A stretch of DNA of 64,000 nt, taken from Pelomonas sp051857475 (GTDB taxonomy: Bacteria > Pseudomonadota > Gammaproteobacteria > Burkholderiales > Burkholderiaceae_C). Shown here in pieces: positions 44,436 through 53,435 of the stretch. A program made the position numbers and the translations under genes. Numbering within the stretch: the stretch's first letter is position 1; each line of letters begins with the position of its first letter. The notes beneath the pieces were generated by a model. That model worked only from the letters and a program-made list of their open reading frames with translations. It did no database searches and was not told the origin of the DNA. The stretch is taken from positions 1 to 64,000 of the forward strand of contig NZ_JBPZGZ010000005.1 in NCBI RefSeq assembly GCF_051857475.1, in the 5' to 3' direction.

Positions 44436-44821
44436 AGGCGCGCGTCCATGTCGGCCCAGGCGGCAGCGATCAGGGCGCGCAGCGCGTTCTCGTCGACGGG
44501 TTCGCCGGGGCGCAACTTGACGTGGCGCATGGACTTGCCCGTGCCCTGCAGCAGGCCGGTGGGGTCGGGCAGCTCGGCGCCCTTGAAGAAGCCCACGTTG
44601 ACGTGAGACGTGAAGGCATTGACATAACCGAAGGCCGCATCACGGACGCAGGCGGTGGGGTGGCCGTCGTGCAGCAACTCGCGCACGTCGTTGTCGCAGC
44701 CGCGCATGACGTCGAACCAGTACCTCGCGATGCGCCCCAGTTCGCCGGTGTGGCGCTGCATCCAGATCGCGACGCCGGCATCGTGGCGCGTGGCTTCGGG
44801 GAAGTGGAACAGTCCGTCCAT
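44432..44821 (-). CDS. DUF1801 family protein
   Basis: A 129-residue small soluble protein of the DUF1801/YdhG type. VRELLHDGHPTACVRDAAFGYVNAFTSHVNVGFFKGAELP and GTGKSMRHVKLRP are family-like; these proteins have a YjbR-like fold and unknown role. ATG 44821 (MDGLFHFPEAT) is chosen as the shorter start; ATG 44860 would add 13 residues and overlap the divergent gene's start. Confidence 0.72.
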   Translation of the reverse strand: MDGLFHFPEATRHDAGVAIWMQRHTGELGRIARYWFDVMRGCDNDVRELLHDGHPTACVRDAAFGYVNAFTSHVNVGFFKGAELPDPTGLLQGTGKSMRHVKLRPGEPVDENALRALIAAAWADMDARL

Positions 44822-44858
44822 GGTGGTGATTGTGGCTGGCCTAGACTCCCGGCCCACC

Positions 44859-45539
44859 ATGAACGTCTCACACCCCGCTCCCCAGTTGAATCGCCTGGTC
44901 TACCGCGAGCCGCTGCTCGGCCGCGACTACTGGGTGCTGGACGACGCCCTGCCGGACCCGATGGCGGTGCGCGGGCGCGCGCTGGCGCGACATGATTGGG
45001 TGCTGGGCGCGCCGCACCGCCCCGAGAGCTGGCCGGGCATGCGCCTGCAGCCCGGCTTGCTGGAGGAGGAACTGGCGCCGCTGGAGCGCTGGATGCTGAA
45101 GCAGACCGGCTGCAAGAAGGTCTATGCGTCGCAGGTGGGTGCGGCCGATCGCATCAACCACAACTGCGTGCAGGTTGTGGGCTGCAACGAGGGCCACGTC
45201 AAGCCGCACACCGATTCGCGCGCGCTCTGCACCTACGCCGCCGTGCTCTACCTGTCGCCGGACCTGCCCGTGCATGCCGGCACCTCGTTCTACCGCGTGC
45301 GCCACCCGGATGGCCGGCTGGGCGGCAACTGCGTGCCGTCGCGCTTTGCCAATCTCGTGGAAGCCTTCGGTACGCGCTTTGTGCCGCCCGACCTTTTTGT
45401 GGAGGACGTGGCCGTGGATGCGCGCTTCAACCGGCTGCTGCTCTACCGCGCCGACATGATTCACAGCGCCTCGGCCTACGTGGGCGAGGTGCTGGCCGAG
45501 CGCCGCATGACGGCGGTGTTCTTCTGGATGGCGCGTTAG
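44859..45539 (+). CDS. DUF6445 family, possible 2-oxoglutarate/Fe(II) oxygenase-like protein
   Basis: A 226-residue protein. CNEGHVKPHTDSRALCTYAAVLYLSPD near 108-134 with GTSFYRVRHPDG and a second His in LYRADMIHSASAYVG near 198-212 give an HxD...H pattern like 2OG/Fe(II) dioxygenases. I associate it with DUF6445, whose function is not described. It is divergent from the DUF1801 gene and convergent (4-base overlap) with terC. Confidence 0.65.
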   Translation: MNVSHPAPQLNRLVYREPLLGRDYWVLDDALPDPMAVRGRALARHDWVLGAPHRPESWPGMRLQPGLLEEELAPLERWMLKQTGCKKVYASQVGAADRINHNCVQVVGCNEGHVKPHTDSRALCTYAAVLYLSPDLPVHAGTSFYRVRHPDGRLGGNCVPSRFANLVEAFGTRFVPPDLFVEDVAVDARFNRLLLYRADMIHSASAYVGEVLAERRMTAVFFWMAR

Positions 45540-46303
45540 TCGCCCGAACTGCCCGGCATCTGCTGGCGCAGCTTGACCTTGCTGTCCGACTTGCGGCGCA
45601 TCTTGATGTTCATCATCTCGACGGCCAGCGAGAAGGCCATGGCGAAGTAGATATAGCCCTTGGGCACATGGTGGCCAAAGCCTTCGGCGACCAGCACGAC
45701 GCCGACGACGACCAGGAAGCTCAGGGCCAGCATCTTGATGGTCGGGTGGTTGGACACGAAGCGGCCGATGGGACCGGCGAACAGCATCATCAGGCCCACC
45801 GAGGCGATGACGGCGGCGATCATGATGCGCACGTCGTCCACCATGCCGACGGCCGTGATGATGGAGTCCAGCGAGAACACCAGGTCGATGACCATGATCT
45901 GCAGGATGACGGCGCCGAAGGCCGCCTTGACCTTGCCGCCCGTACCGTGCCCTTCGTCTTCGCCTTCCAAGGAGCCGTGGATTTCGCCGGTGCTCTTCCA
46001 GATCAGGAAGAGGCCGCCGCCGATGAGGATGAGATCTCGCCCGGAGATGCCACGCTCGAGGCCGGGGATGCTGAACAGCGGCTCCACCATGCCGACGATC
46101 CAGGCCAGCACCAGCAGCAGGCCGATGCGCATGAACATGGCCGCAAACAGACCCACGCGGCGCGCCAGCTCCTGGCGTTCCTTGGGCAGCTTGTCCACCA
46201 GGATGCTGATGAAGATGATGTTGTCGATGCCCAGCACCAGCTCCAGCGCGGTCAGCGTGGCGAGGGCGATCCAGGTCTGGGGGTCGGAAAGCAGTTCGAG
46301 CAT
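45536..46303 (-). CDS. TerC family integral membrane protein
   Basis: A 255-residue TerC/Alx-type membrane protein with about seven helices. ALELVLGIDNIIFISILVDKLP near 19-40 and VIDLVFSLDSIITAVGM near 140-156 carry the acidic intramembrane residues diagnostic of the family, which exports manganese or handles metals during exoenzyme metallation. No yybP-ykoY manganese riboswitch could be seen in the 150 bases upstream. Confidence 0.92.
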   Translation of the reverse strand: MLELLSDPQTWIALATLTALELVLGIDNIIFISILVDKLPKERQELARRVGLFAAMFMRIGLLLVLAWIVGMVEPLFSIPGLERGISGRDLILIGGGLFLIWKSTGEIHGSLEGEDEGHGTGGKVKAAFGAVILQIMVIDLVFSLDSIITAVGMVDDVRIMIAAVIASVGLMMLFAGPIGRFVSNHPTIKMLALSFLVVVGVVLVAEGFGHHVPKGYIYFAMAFSLAVEMMNIKMRRKSDSKVKLRQQMPGSSGD

Positions 46304-46484
46304 GGGAAGGCGTCCTTGATCAGCCGGGCATTGTCCCCAGCACCCCGCGGCTCGTGGACAGTCTCAAGCTGACCCAGGCTTCGGCTTTGCTTGGGGTTTC
46401 ACGTCAGGCCTGTCACGAGGGTGACTGTCTCGACCACGCATTGCACCAATGGCGGTCGCTCGGGAATTGGCCTACAACCTGCCC

Positions 46485-47504
46485 ATGCAGTCCACGCAGC
46501 CCATCGCGACAGCCGTCAGCACCGGCCACTCCTTGCAGGGCGCCGAGGTCGAGACCGCGCTGGGCCATTCGCGGCTGGTGTCGGTCTGCGAGACCACCAA
46601 CCCCGACGAGGCCCAGGCCGTGCTTTGCGGCGTCTATGGCCCGCATGCGCTGCGCGTGCAGGACGAATCCACCCTGGCGCTGAAGCTGCGCGGCGCCGAG
46701 TTCGCCCGCCTGCACCTGGGCGAGGTGCGTTACGGCACCTCCACCCGCATGGCCATGCCGCGGGCTCATGGGCACTGGGTGTTCTCGTACCTGCGCCAGG
46801 GCGAGGTCTGGCGCAGCGGCGACCGCGAGCTCTATGGCGCGGGCGATGCCGGCGTCATCGCGCCCGATGAGGTCCATGGCCTGGAGATGTCGGGCGACAT
46901 GGAGCTGCTGAACCTGCGCGTCGCCGACGCCGACATGGGCAGCGCCTGCCGCAGCCTGCTCGGCTCCGACCTGGCCCACCCCTTGCGCTTTGCCGACCAT
47001 TGCGGTGCCGGAGGTGCGCCGGTGGCAGCCCTGCTGCGCGTGCTGGGCCATCTGGCGGCCACGCCGGCCTATCCGCATGCGGCGGCCCAGCGCCTGGAAA
47101 CCAGCCTGCGCGACGCCGCCCTGTTCGAGCTGCTGCTGGCCTGGCCCAACAGCTACACCCGCGGCCTGGATGCGCCGGCGGCCTTGCCGCTGTCCACGCG
47201 ACGGGCGCGCGACTACATCCACGCCCATGCGGCCGACGTGCCCTCGGTGGCCGACATCGCTACCGCCGCCGGCGTCGGCGTGCGTGCCCTGGCCCGCGGC
47301 TTCGAGCGCCACTTCGGCGTGTCACCGCAGCGCTATCTGCAGCAATACCGGCTGGACCGCGTGCGCGAGGCCCTGCGCTCGGCCGCTCCGGGCGTCACGG
47401 TGACGGCGGTTGCTGCGGAATGGGGCTTCTGGCAGCTGGGCAGCTTTGCCGCCCGCTACCGCGAACGCTTCGGCGAATCGCCCAGCCAGACCCTCAAGAA
47501 CTGA
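46485..47504 (+). CDS. AraC family transcriptional regulator
   Basis: A 339-residue regulator. The N-terminal AraC-binding-like domain covers about 1-190 and the C-terminal HTH covers about 240-339 (VADIATAAGVGVRALARGFERHFGVSPQRYLQ then VAAEWGFWQLGSFAARYRERFGE). ATG 46485 (MQSTQPIAT) is chosen; ATG 46449 would add 12 residues. No strong ribosome site for either. It is upstream of and co-oriented with the TonB receptor and serine hydrolase genes, which it may control. Confidence 0.88.
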   Translation: MQSTQPIATAVSTGHSLQGAEVETALGHSRLVSVCETTNPDEAQAVLCGVYGPHALRVQDESTLALKLRGAEFARLHLGEVRYGTSTRMAMPRAHGHWVFSYLRQGEVWRSGDRELYGAGDAGVIAPDEVHGLEMSGDMELLNLRVADADMGSACRSLLGSDLAHPLRFADHCGAGGAPVAALLRVLGHLAATPAYPHAAAQRLETSLRDAALFELLLAWPNSYTRGLDAPAALPLSTRRARDYIHAHAADVPSVADIATAAGVGVRALARGFERHFGVSPQRYLQQYRLDRVREALRSAAPGVTVTAVAAEWGFWQLGSFAARYRERFGESPSQTLKN

Positions 47505-47613
47505 GAAGTTCCGATTCGGCACATCGCGCTGCCGATTCGCCATAGCCGGCTGAAGACCAGCCCGCGACCATGCCTGCACGCCGCCACCTAGACGCGGCGA
47601 CCGGAGACAGAGC

Positions 47614-49776
47614 ATGAGAACCAGACTCAGCCCCATCGCGCTGGCCGTTGCGTCCACGCTGGCCGCGGCCCAGACCGAGACGAACACCCAGCAGATCGAG
47701 CGCGTGGTCATCACGGCCGAACGCCGCGTGACGGTGCTGGACACCACGCCCGCCGCCATCACGGCCCTGAACGGTGCCCGCTTGGCAGAGCGCGGCGACA
47801 CCGGCCTGGCCGACCTGGTCATGCTCAGCCCCAACACTTCGGTGACGAACGGGCAGGGCGCCACCCAGCTCTTCATCCGCGGCATCGGCAATGTCTTCAT
47901 CCTGGCCGGTGGCGACCCGGGCGTGGCGCTGTACAGCGACGGCGCCTATGTGTCCGACCAGACCAGCTCCAACACCGCCCTGTTCGACACCCAGCGCGTC
48001 GAGATCCTGCGCGGGCCCCAGGGCGCGCTGTATGGCCGCAATGCCACCGGTGGCGCGATGAACATCATCTCGGCCCTGCCGACCAGCAGCTTCCAGGCGC
48101 GGCTGGGCCTGCTGCTGGGCAGCGACAACCGGCGCGAGAGCGAGGGCTTCGTGTCAGGCCCGCTGACGCCGGGGCTGGAGGGGCGCTTCTCCTACCAGGT
48201 CAGGGAGGCCGACGGCTACACCCGCAACCCGCTGGCCGAGGGGCCGCGGCGCCTGGACGACCAGTCCAGCCGCGCCTTCCGCGCCCAACTGCAATCCGGC
48301 CTGGGCGGCAACGGCACGCTGCGCTTGGTGGCCGGCCACTATCGCGAGCACGATGCCGGCATGAGCGTGCCGGTGCTGCCCGATCCGGCGTCCATCCCGG
48401 TGCTGCTCTACGGTGTCACGCAGAGCAGCGATCCGCGCGTCGTCAAGAGCCAGGGCTCGAGCAATCGCGTCGATGTCAACACGGCCCAGGCCCTGCTGGA
48501 AATACCTGTCGGCAGCAACACTCTGAGTGCCGCGCTGAGCTGGCGGCGCAGCAAGGTCGACCGGCTCTGGGACAGCGACACCACCGAGGCGGCCGTCACG
48601 ACCTCGGGCTTCCTGACCGGCAGCACCGACAAGAGCATCGACGTCCATCTCGCCTCCGACGAGGCCAGCCCCCTGCAATGGCTGGTCGGCGTGACGGCCC
48701 TGCAGTTCGACCAGAGCCAGGACGTCAGCATCCAGACCCAGGTGCCGCTGGGCTTCATCGTGCCGGGCGCGCCCATGAACCTGCCCTTGCCAGGCGGCGT
48801 CGGCTTCCTGCTCGGCGGCACCGTGCACACCCGGTCCACAGCGGCCTATGCCGACCTGCGCTACACCTTCAACCCGCAGTGGTCGCTGCTGGCCGGCCTG
48901 CGCGTCAACCACGACAGCAAGCGGGCCGACGAGTACCAGAACATCGCCGCCTTCGGCCTCGCAGGTACCGGGCACCCCAGCGACGGCTGGACCAGCACGC
49001 CGGGCAGCATCGGCGTCGAATACAAGCCCGTCACCGGCACCCTGGCCTATGCACGCTGGGCCCATGGCTTCAAGTCGGGGGCGGTCAACCTCGGCGCCCT
49101 GCAGCCTGACCTGGTCAAGCCGGAGAAGGTCAGCAGCTTCGAACTGGGCTTCAAGACCGAGTTCCTGCAGCGCCGCGGCGTGTTCAGCGCGGCTGTCTTC
49201 AGCAGCCGCTACCGGGACATGCAGGTGTCCCAGGTCGGCCAGGCGACGACGCTGCTGGCCAATGCCTCGGCAGCGCGTATCCACGGGCTCGAAGTCGAAG
49301 CGGCCGTCAAGCCCGTCGCGCCCCTGACCCTGTCCGCCGGCCTTGGGCTCATGGACCCCAAGTACACGGACTTCACCAACGTCGACCTGCGCAATGCACC
49401 GATCACGCCGGTCAATGTGCGGGGCCGCCAGCTGGCCCAGGCGTCCAAGCAGCAAGTCACGCTCGGCGCCGAATGGGCCGGCAGTGTGGGCGAGCTGCGC
49501 ACGACGCTGCGCGCCGACTACAGCTGGCGCAGCCGCTTCTACTTCACCGAGTTCAACACCTCGGACGCCGTCCAGGGCGGCTACGGCCTGCTCAACCTCA
49601 GCGCCACGCTGCGCCCGGCGGCGGGGCCCTGGAAGCTCTGGGCCTATGTCCGCAACGCCGGCGACACCACGGCGCTGACCAGCATGAGCATCGCCTCGCC
49701 ACTGCTGGGTGCGGCGCGCCAGGTCACCTGGACGCCGCCACGCCAGTTCGCCATCGGCGCGAGCTACGACTTCTGA
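47614..49776 (+). CDS. TonB-dependent receptor
   Basis: A 720-residue outer-membrane importer. Signal peptide 1-19; a TonB-box-like IERVVITAERR near 28-38; plug domain about 38-150 with LFIRGIGNVFILAGGDPGVALYSDG and VEILRGPQGALYGRNATGGAMNII; barrel to the terminal Phe (ASYDF). This subclass is common for non-siderophore organic ligands. Its neighbours are an AraC regulator upstream and a serine hydrolase 10 bases downstream, which suggest import of an ester, lactone or amide and its hydrolysis. Confidence 0.92.
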   Translation: MRTRLSPIALAVASTLAAAQTETNTQQIERVVITAERRVTVLDTTPAAITALNGARLAERGDTGLADLVMLSPNTSVTNGQGATQLFIRGIGNVFILAGGDPGVALYSDGAYVSDQTSSNTALFDTQRVEILRGPQGALYGRNATGGAMNIISALPTSSFQARLGLLLGSDNRRESEGFVSGPLTPGLEGRFSYQVREADGYTRNPLAEGPRRLDDQSSRAFRAQLQSGLGGNGTLRLVAGHYREHDAGMSVPVLPDPASIPVLLYGVTQSSDPRVVKSQGSSNRVDVNTAQALLEIPVGSNTLSAALSWRRSKVDRLWDSDTTEAAVTTSGFLTGSTDKSIDVHLASDEASPLQWLVGVTALQFDQSQDVSIQTQVPLGFIVPGAPMNLPLPGGVGFLLGGTVHTRSTAAYADLRYTFNPQWSLLAGLRVNHDSKRADEYQNIAAFGLAGTGHPSDGWTSTPGSIGVEYKPVTGTLAYARWAHGFKSGAVNLGALQPDLVKPEKVSSFELGFKTEFLQRRGVFSAAVFSSRYRDMQVSQVGQATTLLANASAARIHGLEVEAAVKPVAPLTLSAGLGLMDPKYTDFTNVDLRNAPITPVNVRGRQLAQASKQQVTLGAEWAGSVGELRTTLRADYSWRSRFYFTEFNTSDAVQGGYGLLNLSATLRPAAGPWKLWAYVRNAGDTTALTSMSIASPLLGAARQVTWTPPRQFAIGASYDF

Positions 49777-49786
49777 GGAGACCACC

Positions 49787-50926
49787 ATGAAGCATCTGCT
49801 CGGCCACCACCAGCCGCAGTGGGAACCGCTGGCCCACGCCTTCGACGCGCTGTTCGAGCGCGGCGACGACCTGGGCGCCTCGCTGGCCCTGACCGTCGAA
49901 GGCGAGCTCGTCCTCGACCACTGGGGCGGCTGGTGCGACGAGGCGCGCCGCAAGCCCTGGGACCGCAACACCCTGACCCATGTCTGGTCCACCACCAAGA
50001 CCATGACCTCGCTGTGCGCGCTGCTGCTGGCCGACCGCGGTGAGCTGGACCTGGACGCGCCCGTTGCCGCCTACTGGCCCGAGTTCGCGGCCAACGGCAA
50101 GAGCGGCATCCTGGTGCGCGATGTGCTGGGCCACACCTCGGGTGTCAGCGGCTGGGAGCAGCCCATGGGCATGGGCGACCTCTGCGACTGCGAGCGCAGC
50201 ACGGCCCTGCTGGCCGGCCAGTCGCCGTGGTGGACGCCGGGCAGCGCCTCGGGCTATCACGCGCTGAACTACGGCCATCTCGTGGGCGAACTGATCCGCC
50301 GCGTCACGGGCCAGAAGACCAGTGAATTCCTGAAGCGCGAACTGGCCGGGCCGCTGGGGGCCGACTTCCATATCGGCCTGCCGCCCGAGCATGACGGCCG
50401 CGTCGCGCGGGTCGTGCCACCGCCGCCGGCACCGGTCGACTTCTCGGCCATCCCGCCCGACAGCCCCATGCTGCGCACCCTGGGCAACCCGGCGCCGGAC
50501 GCGGCCTACAGCCATCGCGAGGACTGGTGCCGGGCCGACATCGGCGCCGCCAACGGTCATGGCAATGCACGTTCGGTGGCTCAGCTGCAGTCCATTGTCG
50601 CCTGCGAGGGCACGCTGGCGGGGCGCCGCTGGCTCAAGCCGCAGACGGTGGACCGCATCTTCGAGGTGCAGGCCCGCGGCATCGACCTCGTGCTGGGCGT
50701 GCCGCTGTGCATGGGCATGGGCTATGGCCTGCCCGAACCGGCCACGCTGCCGTTCATCCCCGAGCAGCGCATCTGCTTCTGGGGTGGCTGGGGCGGCTCG
50801 CTGGTGCTGGTGGACGTGGAGAGGCGGCTCTGCCTCGCCTACATGATGAACCGCATGGCGCCCGGCGTCGTCGGCGGGCCGAATGCGGCGGTGCTGGTGC
50901 AGGCGCTGTACGCCTGCTGCGCCTGA
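49787..50926 (+). CDS. Beta-lactamase family serine hydrolase (EstB-like)
   Basis: A 379-residue serine hydrolase. The SxxK nucleophile is STTKTM near 64-69 (HVWSTTKTMTSL), the second motif Tyr is in GYHALNYGHLVGE near 158-170, and a C-terminal WGGSLVLVD replaces KTG. No signal peptide. Members include esterases such as EstB, carboxypeptidases and amide hydrolases. GAGGAG precedes ATG 49787. It follows the TonB receptor by 10 bases, so is co-transcribed with it. Substrate unknown. Confidence 0.9.
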   Translation: MKHLLGHHQPQWEPLAHAFDALFERGDDLGASLALTVEGELVLDHWGGWCDEARRKPWDRNTLTHVWSTTKTMTSLCALLLADRGELDLDAPVAAYWPEFAANGKSGILVRDVLGHTSGVSGWEQPMGMGDLCDCERSTALLAGQSPWWTPGSASGYHALNYGHLVGELIRRVTGQKTSEFLKRELAGPLGADFHIGLPPEHDGRVARVVPPPPAPVDFSAIPPDSPMLRTLGNPAPDAAYSHREDWCRADIGAANGHGNARSVAQLQSIVACEGTLAGRRWLKPQTVDRIFEVQARGIDLVLGVPLCMGMGYGLPEPATLPFIPEQRICFWGGWGGSLVLVDVERRLCLAYMMNRMAPGVVGGPNAAVLVQALYACCA

Positions 50927-50930
50927 GGCC

Positions 50931-51983
50931 TCACTTCAGCACGGCGAGCGCATCGACCATGTCCACGCCCTGCATCTGGCCCAGCCAGTGGTCGAACCAG
51001 GGCTTGTGCGAGGCACCGACGATGGTCAACACGCGGGCGCCGGGTCGCTCGCGGAAGCTCTCGCGGATGTTGGCCACCATGCGCAGGTTGCGGATCTCCC
51101 AGCCGGCCACCCACATCTGCGGATAGCCGTCCTTGGACTTGGCGCCCAGCGTCGCCTTGACGTTCACGTCCGCCGTCGCCTGCTGGTAGCCGGGCTCGTT
51201 CACATAGCGGTAGAGGGGCAGCAGGTCGTTGGTCTGCTTGAGGGCCGCCGTCTTCTTCTCCAGTTCGTCCAGCCCGGCGCGGCCGGCCTTCCAGGCGGCT
51301 TGCACTTCGCGGCCGAAAGCCTCCTCGTCCTTGATCCTGACGTTGTCGCCGGTGTGGTTGTCGGTGGCATAGACGCGCGGCAGGCCCAAGTGCGCGGCCA
51401 GGCGGGCGGCAATCATGTAGTTCTCGTTGCGGCGCGTGGCGATCTGCGCCAGCAGCTCCACCAGGGCGGCATCCAGGCCGTCGCCGGCCTTGCGCTCGGA
51501 CTCGGGCAGTTGCAGCCATTGGGCATAGGCCGAGGCGCGGTCGTTGGCCGCCAGCAGGTGCGAGGCCAGGTGGCGGCGCTGCGCCGGCGTGGGCGAGGCG
51601 GGCCAGTCGGCCAGCAGCTTCTCGGCCTCGGCGATGGCGGCCGGTACTTCCAGGCCGGTGGACTTGCGGGCCACCTCGGTGCTGGGGCAGTAGTCACTGC
51701 CGTAGCGCGTCGGGTGGCGTGCGGCGAGATCGCATTCCTCGCCCGTCATGGCCTCAATGGTGATGACCTCGGGCTTGAAGGCCGCAAGCTTTTCGATGAC
51801 GCCCTGCAGCCGCGCCGGGTCGAAGCCTTCCGGCAGTTCGCTCAGGTGCACCGTGCCCAGCACCAGCACCTGGGCGCGCGGCCCGGTCATGCCGCGGTCC
51901 AGTTTCAGGTTGACCTGGGCCTGGGCCGCCAGCGGCAGCGCCAGGGCCAAGCCCCACATCCAGGTTTTTGTTGATTGATGCAT
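50931..51983 (-). CDS. DUF5694 domain exported protein (TraB/GumN-like)
   Basis: A 350-residue exported protein: signal peptide 1-23 (ending AQAQ). VLVLGTVHLSELPEGFDP near 41-58 with ITIEAMTGEECD, and a late TIVGASHKPWFDHWL near 318-332, match the DUF5694/TraB-fold pattern with GTxH and a paired His near the end, which suggests a metal-dependent protease or hydrolase, function undefined. ATG 51983 (MHQSTKTW) has GGGAGAG upstream; the ATG six codons earlier is less fitting. Convergent with the serine hydrolase gene. Confidence 0.75.
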   Translation of the reverse strand: MHQSTKTWMWGLALALPLAAQAQVNLKLDRGMTGPRAQVLVLGTVHLSELPEGFDPARLQGVIEKLAAFKPEVITIEAMTGEECDLAARHPTRYGSDYCPSTEVARKSTGLEVPAAIAEAEKLLADWPASPTPAQRRHLASHLLAANDRASAYAQWLQLPESERKAGDGLDAALVELLAQIATRRNENYMIAARLAAHLGLPRVYATDNHTGDNVRIKDEEAFGREVQAAWKAGRAGLDELEKKTAALKQTNDLLPLYRYVNEPGYQQATADVNVKATLGAKSKDGYPQMWVAGWEIRNLRMVANIRESFRERPGARVLTIVGASHKPWFDHWLGQMQGVDMVDALAVLK

Positions 51984-52055
51984 TCGGTTCTCTCCCGGCA
52001 TTGAGGCAAAAGAAAACCCGCCAGCGGCGGGTGGGTGACTGACGCAGCGCGAGGC

Positions 52056-52301
52056 TCAGACGATCCAGACCTGCGTCTGGGCGGCAGCCACCGTCGTCAC
52101 GTCGCGGCGGCCTTCGATGACCACGCGCGGCAGCTGGGCGATGACCGCCGTGTCTGCGCGCTTGCCCACGATGACCACGCGCTCCAGCTTCACGATCTCG
52201 GTCGCCGGGGCGGCCGTCCGGTTGGCCAGGCTGACGCCGGTGGCGGCTGCGGCGGCGACGGAAGCGATGGCGATGAAGAAGGTCTTGGCGGCGGTGTTCA
52301 T
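52056..52301 (-). CDS. Small exported or membrane protein, hypothetical
   Basis: An 81-residue ORF. A hydrophobic, Ala-rich N-terminal segment (6-26, FFIAIASVAAAAATGVSLA) is a signal or anchor; then two related beta-like repeats VERVVIVGKRAD and LPRVVIEGRRD, each with RVVI followed by G-(K/R)-R. Not recognised. CGGAG lies about 8 bases before ATG 52301. It could be co-transcribed with the DUF5694 gene 73 bases downstream. Confidence 0.6.
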   Translation of the reverse strand: MNTAAKTFFIAIASVAAAAATGVSLANRTAAPATEIVKLERVVIVGKRADTAVIAQLPRVVIEGRRDVTTVAAAQTQVWIV

Positions 52302-52457
52302 GGTGGGCTCCGGTGAGGGGTTGGCTGTGTCAGTGATTGCAGTTTCGTCACTGACCCCGGGCACCGCGAGCACCAGGCGATGAATTGCCGGCGCGGCCGG
52401 ATGAACTGCAATTCGGCGGGACGAACCGGGGCCGTGGCGGCCCGGCGCGAATCGCCG

Positions 52458-53435
52458 TTATGGTCGCGCGCTGGACGGCGTGCCGGGCCAGCCGACCGCG
52501 GTCCAGGCGCGGCGCAATTGCAGCTCGGAGTTGAAGCCGGCCGCTTCGCTGGCCGCGCTGACGCTGGCGCCGGCCTCCAGCGATCGCCGGGCCACAGCCA
52601 GGCGCACGCCGCGCAGATAGGCCTGGGGGCTGGTGCCGGCGTGCTCGGCGAACAGGCGGCTCAGGGTGCGTGTCGTCGTGGCGGCCAGGTCGGCCATGCG
52701 CTCCAGCGGCCAGTCCTCGGCCGGGGCGACGCTGAGCGCATCCTGCACGCGGTGCAGTCGTGCGTTCAGGTGCTGGCGGTGGGCCAGCAAGGGCGACAGC
52801 TCGGGATCGGCCGGGCCGCGGCGCAGGGCCACGGCCATCTGCTCGGCGACGCGGGCGGCCACCAGCTCGCCGGCATGGGCGGCGATCAGGTGCAGGGCCA
52901 GGTCGATGCCGGCCGTCACGCCGGCGCTGGTGAAGACCTCGCCGTCCTGCACGAAGACGCGGTCCTGTTGCACCGTGCAACTGGGCGCCAGGCGGGCCAG
53001 GTCGTCCAGGTGCTGGTGGTGGGTGGTGGCGCGGCGGCCGTCGAGCAGGCCGGCGTGGGCGGCGAGCAGGGCGCCCGAGCAGACGGTGACCAGGCGCAGG
53101 CCCGGCCGGCCGGGCGCCAGGCGGGCCAGCCAGGCGACCAGCTCGCGCCGGGAGGCCTGCGATTTCGCCTCGGCGGCCGAAGTGCGACCCACCAGCACGA
53201 TCCAGCTGCCGTCGGGCAGGCTGTCCGGCAAGGGCTCCAAGGCCTGCAGCTGGATGCCCACCGAACCTGTGGACTCGCTGCTCGTGCCGGCAAAGCGCAG
53301 CGCAAAGGGCGCCACGGCCAGCTTCAGCGCGGCGATCTCCAGGCTGGCCAGGCGCAGGGCCTCGGCCGGCCCGGCCCAGTCGAGGACGAGGCTGTCGTCC
53401 TGCAGAACAAAGACAACCTGCTTGGGTTCAGGCAA
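52458..53435 (-). CDS. GlxA family transcriptional regulator (DJ-1/PfpI plus AraC HTH)
   Basis: A 325-residue regulator. The N-terminal DJ-1/PfpI-like domain (about 5-175) has the nucleophile-elbow-like VTVCSGALLAAHAGLLDGR with Cys, and the C-terminal AraC HTH (about 220-320) has MADLAATTTRTLSRLFAEHAG and AYLRGVRLAVARR. The start at 53435 lies 8 bases inside the upstream isochorismatase-like gene, which it may regulate. Confidence 0.88.
   Translation of the reverse strand: MPEPKQVVFVLQDDSLVLDWAGPAEALRLASLEIAALKLAVAPFALRFAGTSSESTGSVGIQLQALEPLPDSLPDGSWIVLVGRTSAAEAKSQASRRELVAWLARLAPGRPGLRLVTVCSGALLAAHAGLLDGRRATTHHQHLDDLARLAPSCTVQQDRVFVQDGEVFTSAGVTAGIDLALHLIAAHAGELVAARVAEQMAVALRRGPADPELSPLLAHRQHLNARLHRVQDALSVAPAEDWPLERMADLAATTTRTLSRLFAEHAGTSPQAYLRGVRLAVARRSLEAGASVSAASEAAGFNSELQLRRAWTAVGWPGTPSSARP

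Noticed and set aside
46304..46460. yybP-ykoY manganese riboswitch upstream of terC
   Set aside because: terC-type genes often have one, but the conserved words and pairing could not be found on the minus strand here. A covariance-model search would settle it.
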